Shown here: one piece after another, positions 12,000 to 23,003 of the stretch
Layout of the letters: each line of letters starts with the position of its first letter
How positions within the stretch are numbered: position 1 is the first letter of the stretch
Assembly (NCBI RefSeq): GCF_964340395.1
Contig: NC_135566.1
Coordinates: 21,814,635-21,878,634 of the forward strand
Reading direction: 5' to 3'
DNA from: Glandiceps talaboti
Taxonomy: Eukaryota > Hemichordata > Enteropneusta > Spengelidae
DNA: 64,000 nt
Notes under the pieces: model-generated
What the model was told of the DNA's origin: nothing
The model's input: only the letters and a program-made list of their open reading frames with translations
Databases searched by the model: none
Position numbers and translations under genes: made by a program

Positions 12000-13720
12000 T
12001 CATAAAATGTAAATACGATCAGTACGATTTCACCGGTACCTGCAGCATCGAACGTACATTTATTGGCGACACAATTCAGTATCACCAGTACCTCTGTTGA
12101 CCTGTATTAAAAGAATTTTTTTTGAGAATTTATACGCTGTCAGTCAGATTTACTGTCTTTTTATGGTGACAGTTTTTACATTATTGATTACTGAACACGG
12201 CTTCAGACTTATTTGTTGTCGTCTAGCTTATATACAAGTTTCCATCCCATATCCATTGACTCCTCAACACGTCATCAATATAATTTAGTAAGCTTATTTA
12301 TTTTTTTTACAAAAAAGCTGACGCAAGTAATAATCCCAGAATGTAATGTAAACATGTGTTCCATAAATAGTTCAGACATAAACGTAACTGCGATTTTCCA
12401 CATCTCTATGTTAACGTCGCAGTTTTTACAATCCGGGATACAAGAAAACATTTTTAGTTGTATTTCAGCAATTGCATTATTTTCCTCCCGTTTAAAATCA
12501 GTTATAGTCTATATTCCATGTTTTCTCTTAATTCCAGAATGATTTACAAAATATACAATAAACTATTGTATTATATTAGTTTCAGTGCACACATTTGAGG
12601 GCGTTCTACATAATTTAAGATAATTTATACAGGGGATTTCTTCAACATTCTATTATAGTTAATGCTAAATTGATAAGATGTCATCTAATTGTTTATGCAT
12701 CAAATATTGGGCTTGCGTTATGAATACCAAGAGATGGTTAAGTTTCCTTGGTAGTATATATAATACTGTAAGTACCATTTACATTGTAATATACTGAAGA
12801 AAGATATAAAAAAATCAGATAACGACCGTTTAAAAGAGTTATACGTTATAATATAATAATAATAATAATAATGTCACTATTTATTTCGCGACTGAGTGCA
12901 CAATTTAACGCTTTGATTGATAATTCACGTTTATCAACTAAGGGAAAAGTCACTCTTTAGTATAGTCTGGTTTTCTTTGAGTAATGTTCAAATGTCTAGT
13001 ATTTGTTTTTCATTGAGCGATCTAAGATTGAAAATCACCAAAGTTGCGCATCTATTTGAACCGCCAGCAATTGTTATCACATCGCCACCTATTGGCAGCG
13101 AAAATGAATGCTACCGCATATCATATGTGTACTGTATGTATGTGTTCACACATTAGTATATATCTGTGTAATAAGCTACACAGACTTAGGAGACGGGGCA
13201 GGTCACCGACACCATGGGCACTAATTGCGGTTAAAACAAATGTTATAATAAATTACAATAGCCTACTCTGAATATGAGAGTGTAATCTCACTCGTTAACA
13301 TAAATAAACAGTTGATACAAAACATTTCAATACAAAAAGCAAACATGAATTGACTTTCAAAAAACACCACCGGATCAATTTCAAATAATTTACATGAATA
13401 CAGTACGTTATTCTTAAATGACATTACGTCTCATTTTATCAAATACAAAATATGAACAGGCGATTTAAATCGACGGATATAAAATGGGACGACTTTTTCT
13501 CAACAACAATAAATGTTACTGGCAAGTTTAGATAGAGTATAACATAGCTATAATAAAACTGCCGTGGAGTTACCGTACACTGGAATATAGAGAAAAGAAA
13601 GTTCACATAGACAGAATAAACCCGATAGCTTCAGACAAAAATACCCACGCAATTCACAAATATTTGTTAACGATAACTAAGCAAATAGTTGAACTTGATA
13701 ATTCACGGAAAGCAATGAAT
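12000..13720. other. Stretch without recognisable genes
   Basis: Several short ORFs but no conserved motif or splice pattern that I can support. An AAT microsatellite lies at 12852-12872. Confidence 0.5.
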
Positions 13721-13723
13721 TAG

Positions 13724-14294
13724 CAATTTAACGTAGAAATCCCTAGAAGGAGAGTCTTGTCCCTAGACGGACAAAGCTATGTCCCTCCTCACAATTCTGG
13801 CAGACAAAACACGAAGTTCGAGAGCAACGAATCGAAGGATGTCAGTGTTTATAGAACGTGGGAAATGTTGGCTGTTTTAGCAGTGATAGCAAACTTATGT
13901 GTCGTATATATCCACTTATATTACCTTGAAAATTATTTTCTCAAGACAAGCTTCTTTGTCAATGTTAACAACATGTACTCAAGGTAAGATAGGAATTCTT
14001 TTCTTGTCAAATAAGATATCCAAAGGTATATATTTTCAATACTTTCGCTGATTTTATTCTCCAAAGTTATGGAGCGTTGTTTGTACTATGTCTATACATA
14101 GAGTAATGAATCGCTGATCAAAAGACAACCCATAAATTTATGTATGATTAATTTCTTTTTATCATTTCAACAGGGAATCGTGAAAAATTGAAGAATTGAA
14201 CAAATGGAAGACAGAACTTGAACAGAAGCAGAGGGGAGTTTATGACAAACAAGACGGAGTAGAAGAGAAACTCGAAGATCATGAGAAAAGAAAT
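13724..14294 (+). pseudogene. Type II membrane/coiled-coil protein fragment, copy A
   Basis: An exon-like open stretch to 13983 encodes a Ser/Asn/Lys-rich cytoplasmic tail and one hydrophobic anchor (AVLAVIANLCVVYIHLYYL). It ends AAG-GTAAGAT, a good donor. A pyrimidine-rich TTTCAACAG acceptor at 14173 leads in the same phase to R-E-S, an in-frame TGA at 14181, then 37 codons of Glu/Lys-rich coiled-coil sequence to TAA at 14295. The layout (short tail, anchor, stalk) fits a type II membrane protein. The TGA suggests a pseudogene or a mis-assigned acceptor. The anchor exon is duplicated at 15380-15508. Family unknown. Confidence 0.4.
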
Positions 14295-14519
14295 TAAATA
14301 CTTGACGGCACTCAACAACAGCTACAAAATCCAAAAATGAACTCGTACAGAGAAAGAGATCTGAGATAAGAGAGATAACAGTCTTCATGAAAACGACCTC
14401 ATCAATAACTTTAGTCCGATGGATATGGGTATTGCTTCAAATGTTGTACTTGGTTTAATCAGGGTTCAGAACTATTTGTCAGCAATTATTCAAAACTAGT
14501 GACCTTACGGACACGTGAG

Positions 14520-15370
14520 CTTAAAGAGGGGTCATATGTGACTGGAAGTTTGTATCGCACTCCATCTCTACCTCAGTCGAAAATTTCAAGTCACGAATTT
14601 CACGTTTGTGTTGGAACAAAAGCTTAACACAATACATTGGTTCACCAACAAAGTTGTATTTAGCTTGTATCATATTTATGAATATACATATAGTATGTGG
14701 GCATATACTATATGGGATACCGATATGTGTGAACAATTATACTTACACAGTGTGTGGGTATACGTATATACTGTTATGTATATGAACACATATATACGGA
14801 ATATAGATATCAAAGTATATGGATACATATATGCATAGCCATGGTATGAAGGGCGCCCAAATTTGTTTTTACTTTAAATTCTTGTTTTATTCCAGTGGTT
14901 TACAGTGTAATTACGTATGTGTCATCTTTTGACTGTCAACTGCCACCTGTTGATACATAGGCCATTTCATGACACACAGATCTACATTTCATTCATTTGT
15001 CTTTGTAACTAAAACAATCACCTGGATTTCGATTGACAATGTAAACATACTTGTTATGTTGATAATGAGAAGAACTTCTAGAGTTTTCAATTAATCACTG
15101 ACAACAGTGGCCGTTCTATTAAATCGTAATCGTCGTGCGGGTGAAGTTTGTAAATCTGGTGTTGGAAGAGTCAGCCCGTGTTTTCCTCTCCTTAGAATGT
15201 CGTTGAGTGCTCCCTACTGTCGCCCTGGTGGACATAGCAATCACGGAGCCGCGCCTCTGGACCCAGCCTCTGGAGAGACAAGGCCCGTGCTGCGGAGAAC
15301 GCGATGTGTTCGAATAGCAACTCACTTTCAGAAGTCGAACATAGTTACTATGCACAACGAAAGTTGTCAA
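14520..15370. other. Spacer between copies A and B of the unknown gene
   Basis: TATATG-rich sequence at 14690-14835, then a GC-rich island at about 15110-15330. The 90-codon plus-strand ORF in the island starts at GTG and has no recognisable motif. Confidence 0.4.
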
Positions 15371-15374
15371 TGTA

Positions 15375-15508
15375 AATAGAACGTGGAAATGTTGGACTGT
15401 TTTTGCAGTGATAGCAAACTTACATGTCGTATATATCCACTTTTATTACCTTGAAAATGATTTTCTCCAGACGAACTTCTTTGTCCATATTAACGACACG
15501 TACTCAAG
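15375..15508 (+). pseudogene. Membrane-anchor exon, copy B
   Basis: Closely matches the anchor exon of copy A (13850-13983), including the TACTCAAG-GTAAGATAG donor, and stays open through the anchor (FAVIANLHVVYIHFYYL). Two compensating single-base indels shift the frame briefly just before the anchor. Upstream, the frame runs into a stop. It may be a live exon with a different 5' partner or a relic. Confidence 0.4.
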
Positions 15509-16812
15509 GTAAGATAGAAAGTCTTTTCTTGTCAAATAAGATATCCAAATCTATATCTATTTCAAGACTGAATTTACTCATGTTATTCTCCAAAGTTGAG
15601 GTGCGTTGTTTGTAATATGCATTCCTTTGATCATACAGGTGATTAGTAATACCATTTATTAAGTTATTGATGACAAAGAGAAGTAGACTAAAGATTCACA
15701 CACTCATCATTCTTAGTTGAAACTAAATATTTTCACTTGCCATTTTAATGTAAGATCTAACCGTAAGCTTATTTGTCTGAGAAGCAAAACTAGCCGAAGA
15801 TTTTAAATTGTTTTTGTATTCATTTACTCTTGAACAGTATAAAGTGTGAAATGTGGCCAGTAACTATAGTATGGTCGTTCATATATTTATATGTCTGAAT
15901 ATACATTAACTGGGACCCCTCCAGATAAGAGAGTTGATTTGTTGTTTGTAGTACAATGATAATACTGTCTTGTAAAACTGTTGCATATGTCAATGAGAGT
16001 AAATGAGAGTCAAACAGTCAAAAGTGCACGTGAGCAAGTAGAGTTTATTTTCGACAACTTAAATTTCTTGAAACATTTACTTTCGTCGAAAAATTGAAAG
16101 AAAAGTTCGTAAATCACCAACAAATTTCAACAAAAATGAAAACTTATCTCAATAAAATAATGTTAACATGAAATAGAAAATGTGTTTCCTTCGAAATACT
16201 ACAAATAAATAGTTAAAGATCCAACCCTCTCCCCACATCACATCACAACTAACAGTGGTGGCAGTGGTGGGATGCCAAAAAATCATAAAAGAAATGCAAT
16301 AAATAGATAATAGAAGATTGGTCATAGTAACATTTGACCCTCCCCTTAATTCGATTTCATAAAATACTACACCCCACACCCCCAACCAAAATTCTCACTC
16401 GGTACCCCCGCAGGCCAAACTCTACAGGTATTAGTGAAGAAAAAGAATACTATTCTTAGCCTGTACGGCTTGGCATGGAGGAGTGGCTTGAAATTTTAGT
16501 GATAGAGATTTAAATGAAAGTCATCAAAAATCGCAAATATCTTAATTAATAAATCTAACTTCACAATTGTTACGTTTGTATTTTTAAAAGGCTAAATCTC
16601 ACTTTTTTATTAAACAAGCAAGCTGGAGGCGAAGATTTTACATAATCTTTATCAACGAGTGCGGGCGCTGTTCAATGTATGTTGAACACCCATAAACCTG
16701 TGCGTTACACTGGGCGACGTACTATAGTCTATGGTGTTTTCCTAAATGATATGAATCCTGCTACTAGTACTACAGATGTATCAATAGACGCTCTATACTA
16801 GAAGACAATTTA

Positions 16813-18844
16813 GGGACCGGTCAGTTTCTCCAGCCTGGGGGGGGGGGGGGTGGATTCTTAAATCGGGCCGACAAAAAGTCACTGACCCCCCCTATCTGTA
16901 AAACCCAAAACAGGCTGACCCCCCCCCCCCTATCACTTAATTCTAAAACATGATGACCCCCCCCCCCCCATATATGATATTCGCATGAGTGACAGGTATT
17001 TTTTGATCGTGATTCAGTGTGGACTGCTTGACTGTCTTGCATCTACTTTATAAGATCCCGGGTTAGCACTATCATAATTATAATTATTGACTACACAGGG
17101 TAAATATATTTGAAAAGGAGTTTAATAGCATCTTGACAGTAAAAGGTAGGGGGAAAGCTTGAGAAGGGAATATGTACAGCTGTCATGGGGGGTCCTTGGG
17201 GGTCTCCCCCTAGAAGCTCAGGAGGTTTTTAACTCTGAAAAGTCAATTTTGAGACTATTCAGACATTTTTAGAAAATCATTTCCAAGCTTTACAAGACAG
17301 CACCAACATGTAAAAAGCAACTACATAAGGTTGAAATATTTTTGAAATATAGTTTGATAGGATCTTGACAGTAAGAGGTAGGGGAGAGATCTTGAGACTG
17401 GGAAGTGTACACCTCATGGGGGGGGGGGGGGTCCTAGGCGGTCTCCCCCTAGAAGCCCTGGAGGTTTTTTCCCTGAAAAGTCAATTTTGAGACTATTCAG
17501 ACCCTTTCAGACAATAATTTCCAAGCCTTACAAGACAACACCAACATGTAAAAAACAACTACATAGGGTTGAAATACTTTTGAAATATACTTTGATAGCA
17601 TCTTGACAGTAAGAGGGGAAGAGCTTGAGACTGGGATATGTCCACCTCATGCGGGGGGTCTGAGGGGGTCTCCCTCTAGAAGCCCTGAAGGATTTTTACT
17701 CTTATAGCCAATATTTACGCTATTTAGACCCTTCAAGCAATAACTTAATCCATGCTTTACAAGACAGCAAGTATCAGAAACTATTCTTTATAACTTACAC
17801 TAAGGGTTGAAATATGTTCTTAAAAAGTTAAATGGCATCATTATATACATGTAGGTCAGCACATCTAATGGTAGTATCATTGGTAGGGGAGATTTGGAGA
17901 TTAAGGCAATTTTAGACTATCTTGGCAAACATTTCACATCTTGAAAAGACAATATCATCTCAAATTAGAATAGGGTGAAAATATTTAAGAAAAGTTTAAT
18001 ACCATTATGACAGTAAAAAGGTTTTTGGTGAATCTGATTGTTGGTTGAATGCATGAGTGACCTCTGGGGGTGAGGAAGTCCTTGGGGTTTTCCCCCTGGC
18101 AGATATGGAGTTTTTTGCTTGAGATACTAAGGCAATGTTTAGGTTATTCATAACCTTTGAGGTAATATTTCCAAGCTTCGAAAAGCTAAGTAAACCTAAA
18201 TGTACATTTTAAATGAGTTTCCTATATCACATAAAATAGACATGTAACATTAGTATAGGGGCATTAATATATGTATAATAAAGTCACCGGTATGTTAGAG
18301 AACTTTAGGTGGTCATACCTAGTGTATAATAGAAACTGGAATCTGATGAGATGTGGTGATTTGTAGTGTCAATAACATGACGAGTAGAACAATTTAGATT
18401 AACTTCATTTATAAACTATCTATGAAAATTGCCGTTACGAAACCTTCAATTCACAAGTTCACTTTTGCCCCAAACTGCAATATAAGTGAAGCATTGATTG
18501 TGAAACAGCCAAGCATTTACATGACATGTTCTGTAATTAGTGTGGTAGCTAGGTAATACATGTATATGTATATGTATAGTTATGTTTGAACTAATAAGTA
18601 ATATTAAAGAATTCATGTAAGAAACAGGGACAAGAACAAATATTGACATGTACCACATTTCAGACAAGGCTATATGCCATTGTAGAAAGGATTTTTTTCT
18701 TCCATCACAATTTAAAACACAATGACCCCTCCCTATCCACAATGTTCAAAACAGCATGACCCCCCTACTGCCAATTTCAAAAACAGGGTGACCCCCCCTA
18801 CCAATCCACCCCCCCCCCCCAGGCCGAAGAAACTGACCGGTCCC
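16813..18844. mobile_element. 2,032-bp non-autonomous TIR transposon with TTA target duplication
   Basis: Starts GGGACCGGTCAGTTTCTCC and ends in its inverted complement, with G/C runs extending the terminal repeats to about 50 bp. TTA flanks both sides (16810-16812, 18845-18847). The parallel site at about 1452 in the duplicate is uninterrupted, so the insertion is proven by an empty-site comparison. A 3-bp TTA duplication is typical of PIF/Harbinger elements, but no transposase is encoded. The interior has about 250-bp degenerate repeats (AGGAGGTTTTTAACTCTGAA...). Confidence 0.88.
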
Positions 18845-18975
18845 TTAAAGGTAGGGGAAATATATTCAAGACAAAAAATTGCAATATTTAGACTGTAGAC
18901 AAGGAACACAACAAATTACGAAATACTACGCGGACATGAGCACTCCGTGACGACTGTCCAAACACATTTTATTAG

Positions 18976-19196
18976 TGTTCAAAGATCTTTTGAAAGTGAC
19001 AGATGCCTGGCCTGACATAACACTTTTCAAAGATGCCAGACTGTTTCTTCAGGACGAGACTCGGGGACTGCAATCCATGGATACATATTATTCTTCAATT
19101 TCCAATGCGAAATGTAGCTATAAACTCCAGACGACAGTACCGCAAGCAGCAATGGATAAAATTCTTCGAAAATGTAACCTCTTTATCATTATGGTA
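18976..19196 (+). CDS. Candidate exon of the duplicated unknown gene, copy B (open)
   Basis: Preceded by an acceptor-like TTTTATTAG. It encodes about 70 residues starting FKDLLKVTDAWPDITLFKDA. Against the parallel copy at 1580-1860, the indels are 3, 6 and 9 bases, so frame is kept. This is the pattern of a sequence that was selected as protein. About 40 bases later TCTCTCCAG precedes another short open stretch (ETRRQLNIPFSQLKCTIDY) ending in TGA, a possible last exon. Product unrecognised. It lies downstream of anchor exon copy B, so it could belong to the same transcript. Confidence 0.4.
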
Positions 19197-19484
19197 ACCC
19201 ATATCTATGTTTTATTCTCGCCTCTCTCCAGGAAACCAGGAGACAGTTGAACATTCCGTTCAGTCAACTGAAATGCACGATTGACTACGTCAGAGACCCA
19301 GGTCCATGATATCTGAAGACGTCATCTGCGTAAAACCTGAAGTTGAAATGGATCATTGTGACAATAGCTCCATATAAATGGATGCAGAAACATTTTAATA
19401 CTATGTGTCTATGAGATTTAAGCTACCATTTGTGGCTATTTTATACAGTAACACAGAAAGTTTTTTTTTGCAGGAAAAAGCACA

Positions 19485-19620
19485 TAAGTAAGTAAGTAAG
19501 TGAGTGAGTGAGTGAGTGAGTGAGTGAGTGAGTGAGTGAGTGAGTGAGTGAGTTAGTGAACTGTGACAGACAGGCAGGCAAACAAATAAACAAACAAACA
19601 CATATGTACGTACGTACGTA
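19485..19620. repeat. AAGT/GTGA and GTAC microsatellites (duplicate copy)
   Basis: Counterpart of 2101-2239 with a longer GTGA run and only three to four GTAC units. Confidence 0.9.
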
Positions 19621-20229
19621 CAGGCCTGTATAATACTATTGAAATAATATACTATGTTTCTATATATATACTATCTGTACAAACACCATTATAGGTATAT
19701 TATGTCAATTATCATGACTATGAACCACTTAGAACCAGTTTATGGCTTTCAATGAATAAAAAGAAGTAAAAAGAACTTCAGTAGGTCTCAGTAGGTGAAA
19801 TGAATTACAAAATTTACGTTTTAGCATTGAACCTAATCTGAATGACTATTTCCACAGTTGCAGTTGACCTCTAGGTGGCAGTATGATCACTGCAGCCAAT
19901 TATAAATGTTTGGTACTGTGTGCCCCTATCTCTGGTTGATCTTGATTTGGGATTACAGTGTCAGATGTTGATATCCTCTGTGATCTTTCTTAAAAATACA
20001 TGCTAGAATGTGTCAATATAAAATGGAAATGGAGTCCCAGTCAATGTTATGCTTGTATAGTATTGAGTGTTTAGCTAAAGGAACATCACATACACTATTG
20101 TGTGAGTGTAACATGATTATTAAAGTGGCACAGGCTGACAATCATATATGTCTGTAAACGTGAAAATACTTACAAAACCTTCAATGTACTTAATATTCTA
20201 GTATAATGTTAATGTTGATGTATACCTTC

Positions 20230-21070
20230 TATGACATCACAATTTGTGTTCTGATATTCTTAGAACTGTTGATTACATAATAATATGGAGTTCCTGTACA
20301 TAATAAATTATGTCATCAGATCATTTATAAGTTATTACCCGGTTTCAGTTCAGTCAATTGCAAGTAATCATTATTGGGGTGTACAATGTTGGTATGCATC
20401 AGTAAGTAGAATACCGTGAAAACTTTATAAAAAAATACATCCCCAAAAACATAAATTCAGCTTGTTCCCCTTTAATGATTCTGGATTCTGGGATTTCCAT
20501 GTTACCAATTTTCAATTTTCTTTCTTACAATTATATATATACCCGTAATTCCTCAGGTTAGCGCCCTGGGCGGTTTCAAGCCCCCCAGACCCCCAAGTTG
20601 GGGTTGGGCGGTTTCCTGCGTACCCTATTTTCGCTGTGACCAAAACAATGCCTCATACATACTATGAGTGTTGCAAATGTGGAGTCTGAATACACTGATC
20701 AAAAGCTCCGACAATTCTGACTGGATGATAGATGTCTTGAAACAGAATACACATGTGCTGGAAACATATAATGTTGCAATCTTTCATTTTCACTCAATTC
20801 TACTATCAAACCAACACACATTGATAAAAACCATGAGCGGTCCCTTTGATGTAATCTCTGCATTTATTAACATTGATAAAACGATTTCCAAGTAAAAAGT
20901 ACCAAACATTGTCGGAAGACATGAAAATTAGAATTTACATTAGGTAATGCAGGAATTGGTAATGGCTTCTCCTCTGTGACAGCACAGCTGTTTTTAATGT
21001 ATATTGGATCGTGACACATGATATTGTACATGTAGTATTATGTACCCAGTCCATGTAACAAAGAATTCAA
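20230..21070. other. Stretch without recognisable genes
   Basis: Short ORF at 20668-20895 only, with no recognisable motif. Confidence 0.5.
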
Positions 21071-21075
21071 AATCG

Positions 21076-22951
21076 GAACAGTTGCGGGGCAAAGTGCTAG
21101 ATCTAGCACTTCGCCATTTTTTGACAAAGTGCTAGATCTAGCACTTTAGCGAAAAGTGGCGAAGTGCTAGATCTAGCACTTCAACAAAGAGTGGCAAAGT
21201 GCTAGGTCGTCGGTAAATATGTCATGTTATACCGGTAATGGACATGTTATTACTCTCAGTGTAAAATGTTACTTCCCGTGTTAACGACCTTAGAGTTTGA
21301 TTTTCCGTATGTTTTGCCAATGCACAAACAAGTTTCTACTTCGTAATTTTCAGTAACGTTCAGTTTTGTATTTTTTCGATGTTCTATGCGGCGAAAACTA
21401 CAGCACGTGGTCGTTTCCCTTCCACGTTTCGTAATCCTTACAACGGCTTGACACCACTACCAACAACCGCAGACCGCCATTTTGACAGCTGTCACGTCAA
21501 ATAACGCACTCCCATATACAGTCGAAACTACGAACATTTTGTTCGGCGTGCGTCACAGACTTCAACTATAGCACGCAGTCATTTCGTCGGAACCACGTTT
21601 CGTACTCCGTAGTTGACAACGGCGTGACACCACACAGTCGAAACTTCGAAGATTTCAGGAATTAGAAACATTTAGTTCGGCGTGTGTCACAGACTTCATA
21701 CTGCAGATTTAATGGCAGTGACATTTGTAACATTGCATGACAAAGATATAATATAAAGGAAAACTGAATTTCTTGGTGTGTGTGTGTGGGGGGGGGGTTA
21801 GTGTGTCTAGATGCGAGAGCGAAGATTTTTCTTGATCGTTGAACACGAAAATAAAGTCTGGGTGTAAGTTTATATCATGTTCACTATATTTCTATTGAAT
21901 AGATTCACTTCTTTCAGTATTATCAGATCGTTTATAGATGACAAAAAATATTGCTATCGAAAACGTAAGTGCGAAAACATATTCGTGTGAACAATTTTAA
22001 TTTCAGCCCTTCATTGCTGTAAATATTTTGATAGAAATCTATAAATAACCCGTCACTACTGTTTTGTAAATTCCATGTACTTGGTACTGCCAACTTCTTT
22101 ATTGAAAACAACGACAATAAATAATCCATGACTTCGCCAGATCTCAAGTAAACCATCACATTACTGTTTACTGATTTTTTTTGCATTCCTAGACAATCAC
22201 CAACTTCAATATCGTCCCTTATGTAATTCCTGGTCGCTCAGAAATTATACTCCAATGTGGGATAAAGATTTCAGTGATTTTCAAATTTATTTCAAGACGT
22301 TATGATTGATATATCTTTCCCGCTCTAAAATAGACATGGTATAAGAAATACTGAGTGGCTAGTCCTTGTTTACAGAGTAGATTGCAGATTCTGAAGTACA
22401 GTCCCGCCCACAGGCACTCCCGAGATATGTATGATATCAGAATGTTTCTATCAGAATACAATACAATGTCGATAATATCGATGATATTGACGTGTTTTAG
22501 CCAATTGTATATGAAAGGGGTAAAATAATAACACTTGTTTCTGTGATCGCGCAAGTCCATCCAAGGTATTGACAAGGCATGTTTGTAACAGAACACACAA
22601 CCGTACGTACGGCAACGTGAAGTTTCAACCGGCCGTTTTACTCGGCAAACATTTAACAAACTTCAGATAAATCGTGTCGTTGTTACAATCGGCCAAAGAT
22701 AAGTTTTGGAGTCGATCGTGCGCCACACGACCATGTACACGGACTACTGACATGGCGCATGTATGTGACATTTATCGACCACGTTATATCAAGCCGTTGG
22801 AGGCGCTTCGTTGTTTACAGTCCCGCACTTCGTTGTTTTCTGGCGAAGTGCTAGATCTAGCACTTCGGCGAAAACTGACGAAGTGCTAGATCTAGCACTT
22901 TGTCAAAAAGTGGCGAAGTGCTAGATCTAGCACTTTGCCCCGCAACTGTTC
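21076..22951. mobile_element. 1.88-kb element with terminal arrays of a 20-bp perfect palindrome
   Basis: Terminal inverted repeats begin GAACAGTTGCGGGGCAAAGT and end with the complement. Inside each end the perfect palindrome AAGTGCTAGATCTAGCACTT is repeated three times with short spacers. The interior has no recognisable transposase, so the element is probably non-autonomous. Target-site duplication unclear. Confidence 0.75.
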
Positions 22952-23003
22952 AATTTTGGACCATTTAGCTACCTCATCACATGTAACAAAGAATTCAAAA
23001 TCG

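Larger units (their letters stand above)
15541..20229. repeat. Direct segmental duplication, right copy
   Basis: Second copy of 1-2868, about 15.5 kb away in the same orientation. It is interrupted by a transposable element at 16813-18844. GTGA and GTAC microsatellite tracts differ in length between the copies. Confidence 0.9.

Noticed and set aside
15107-15379. 90-codon plus-strand ORF in a GC-rich island
   Set aside because: Starts at GTG, overlaps an equally long ORF on the other strand, and goes out of frame with the anchor exon that follows. Coding not supported.
22300-22659. 119-codon minus-strand ORF
   Set aside because: Lies inside a duplicated mobile element; the second copy (25017-25202) is frame-broken. 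No recognisable motif.
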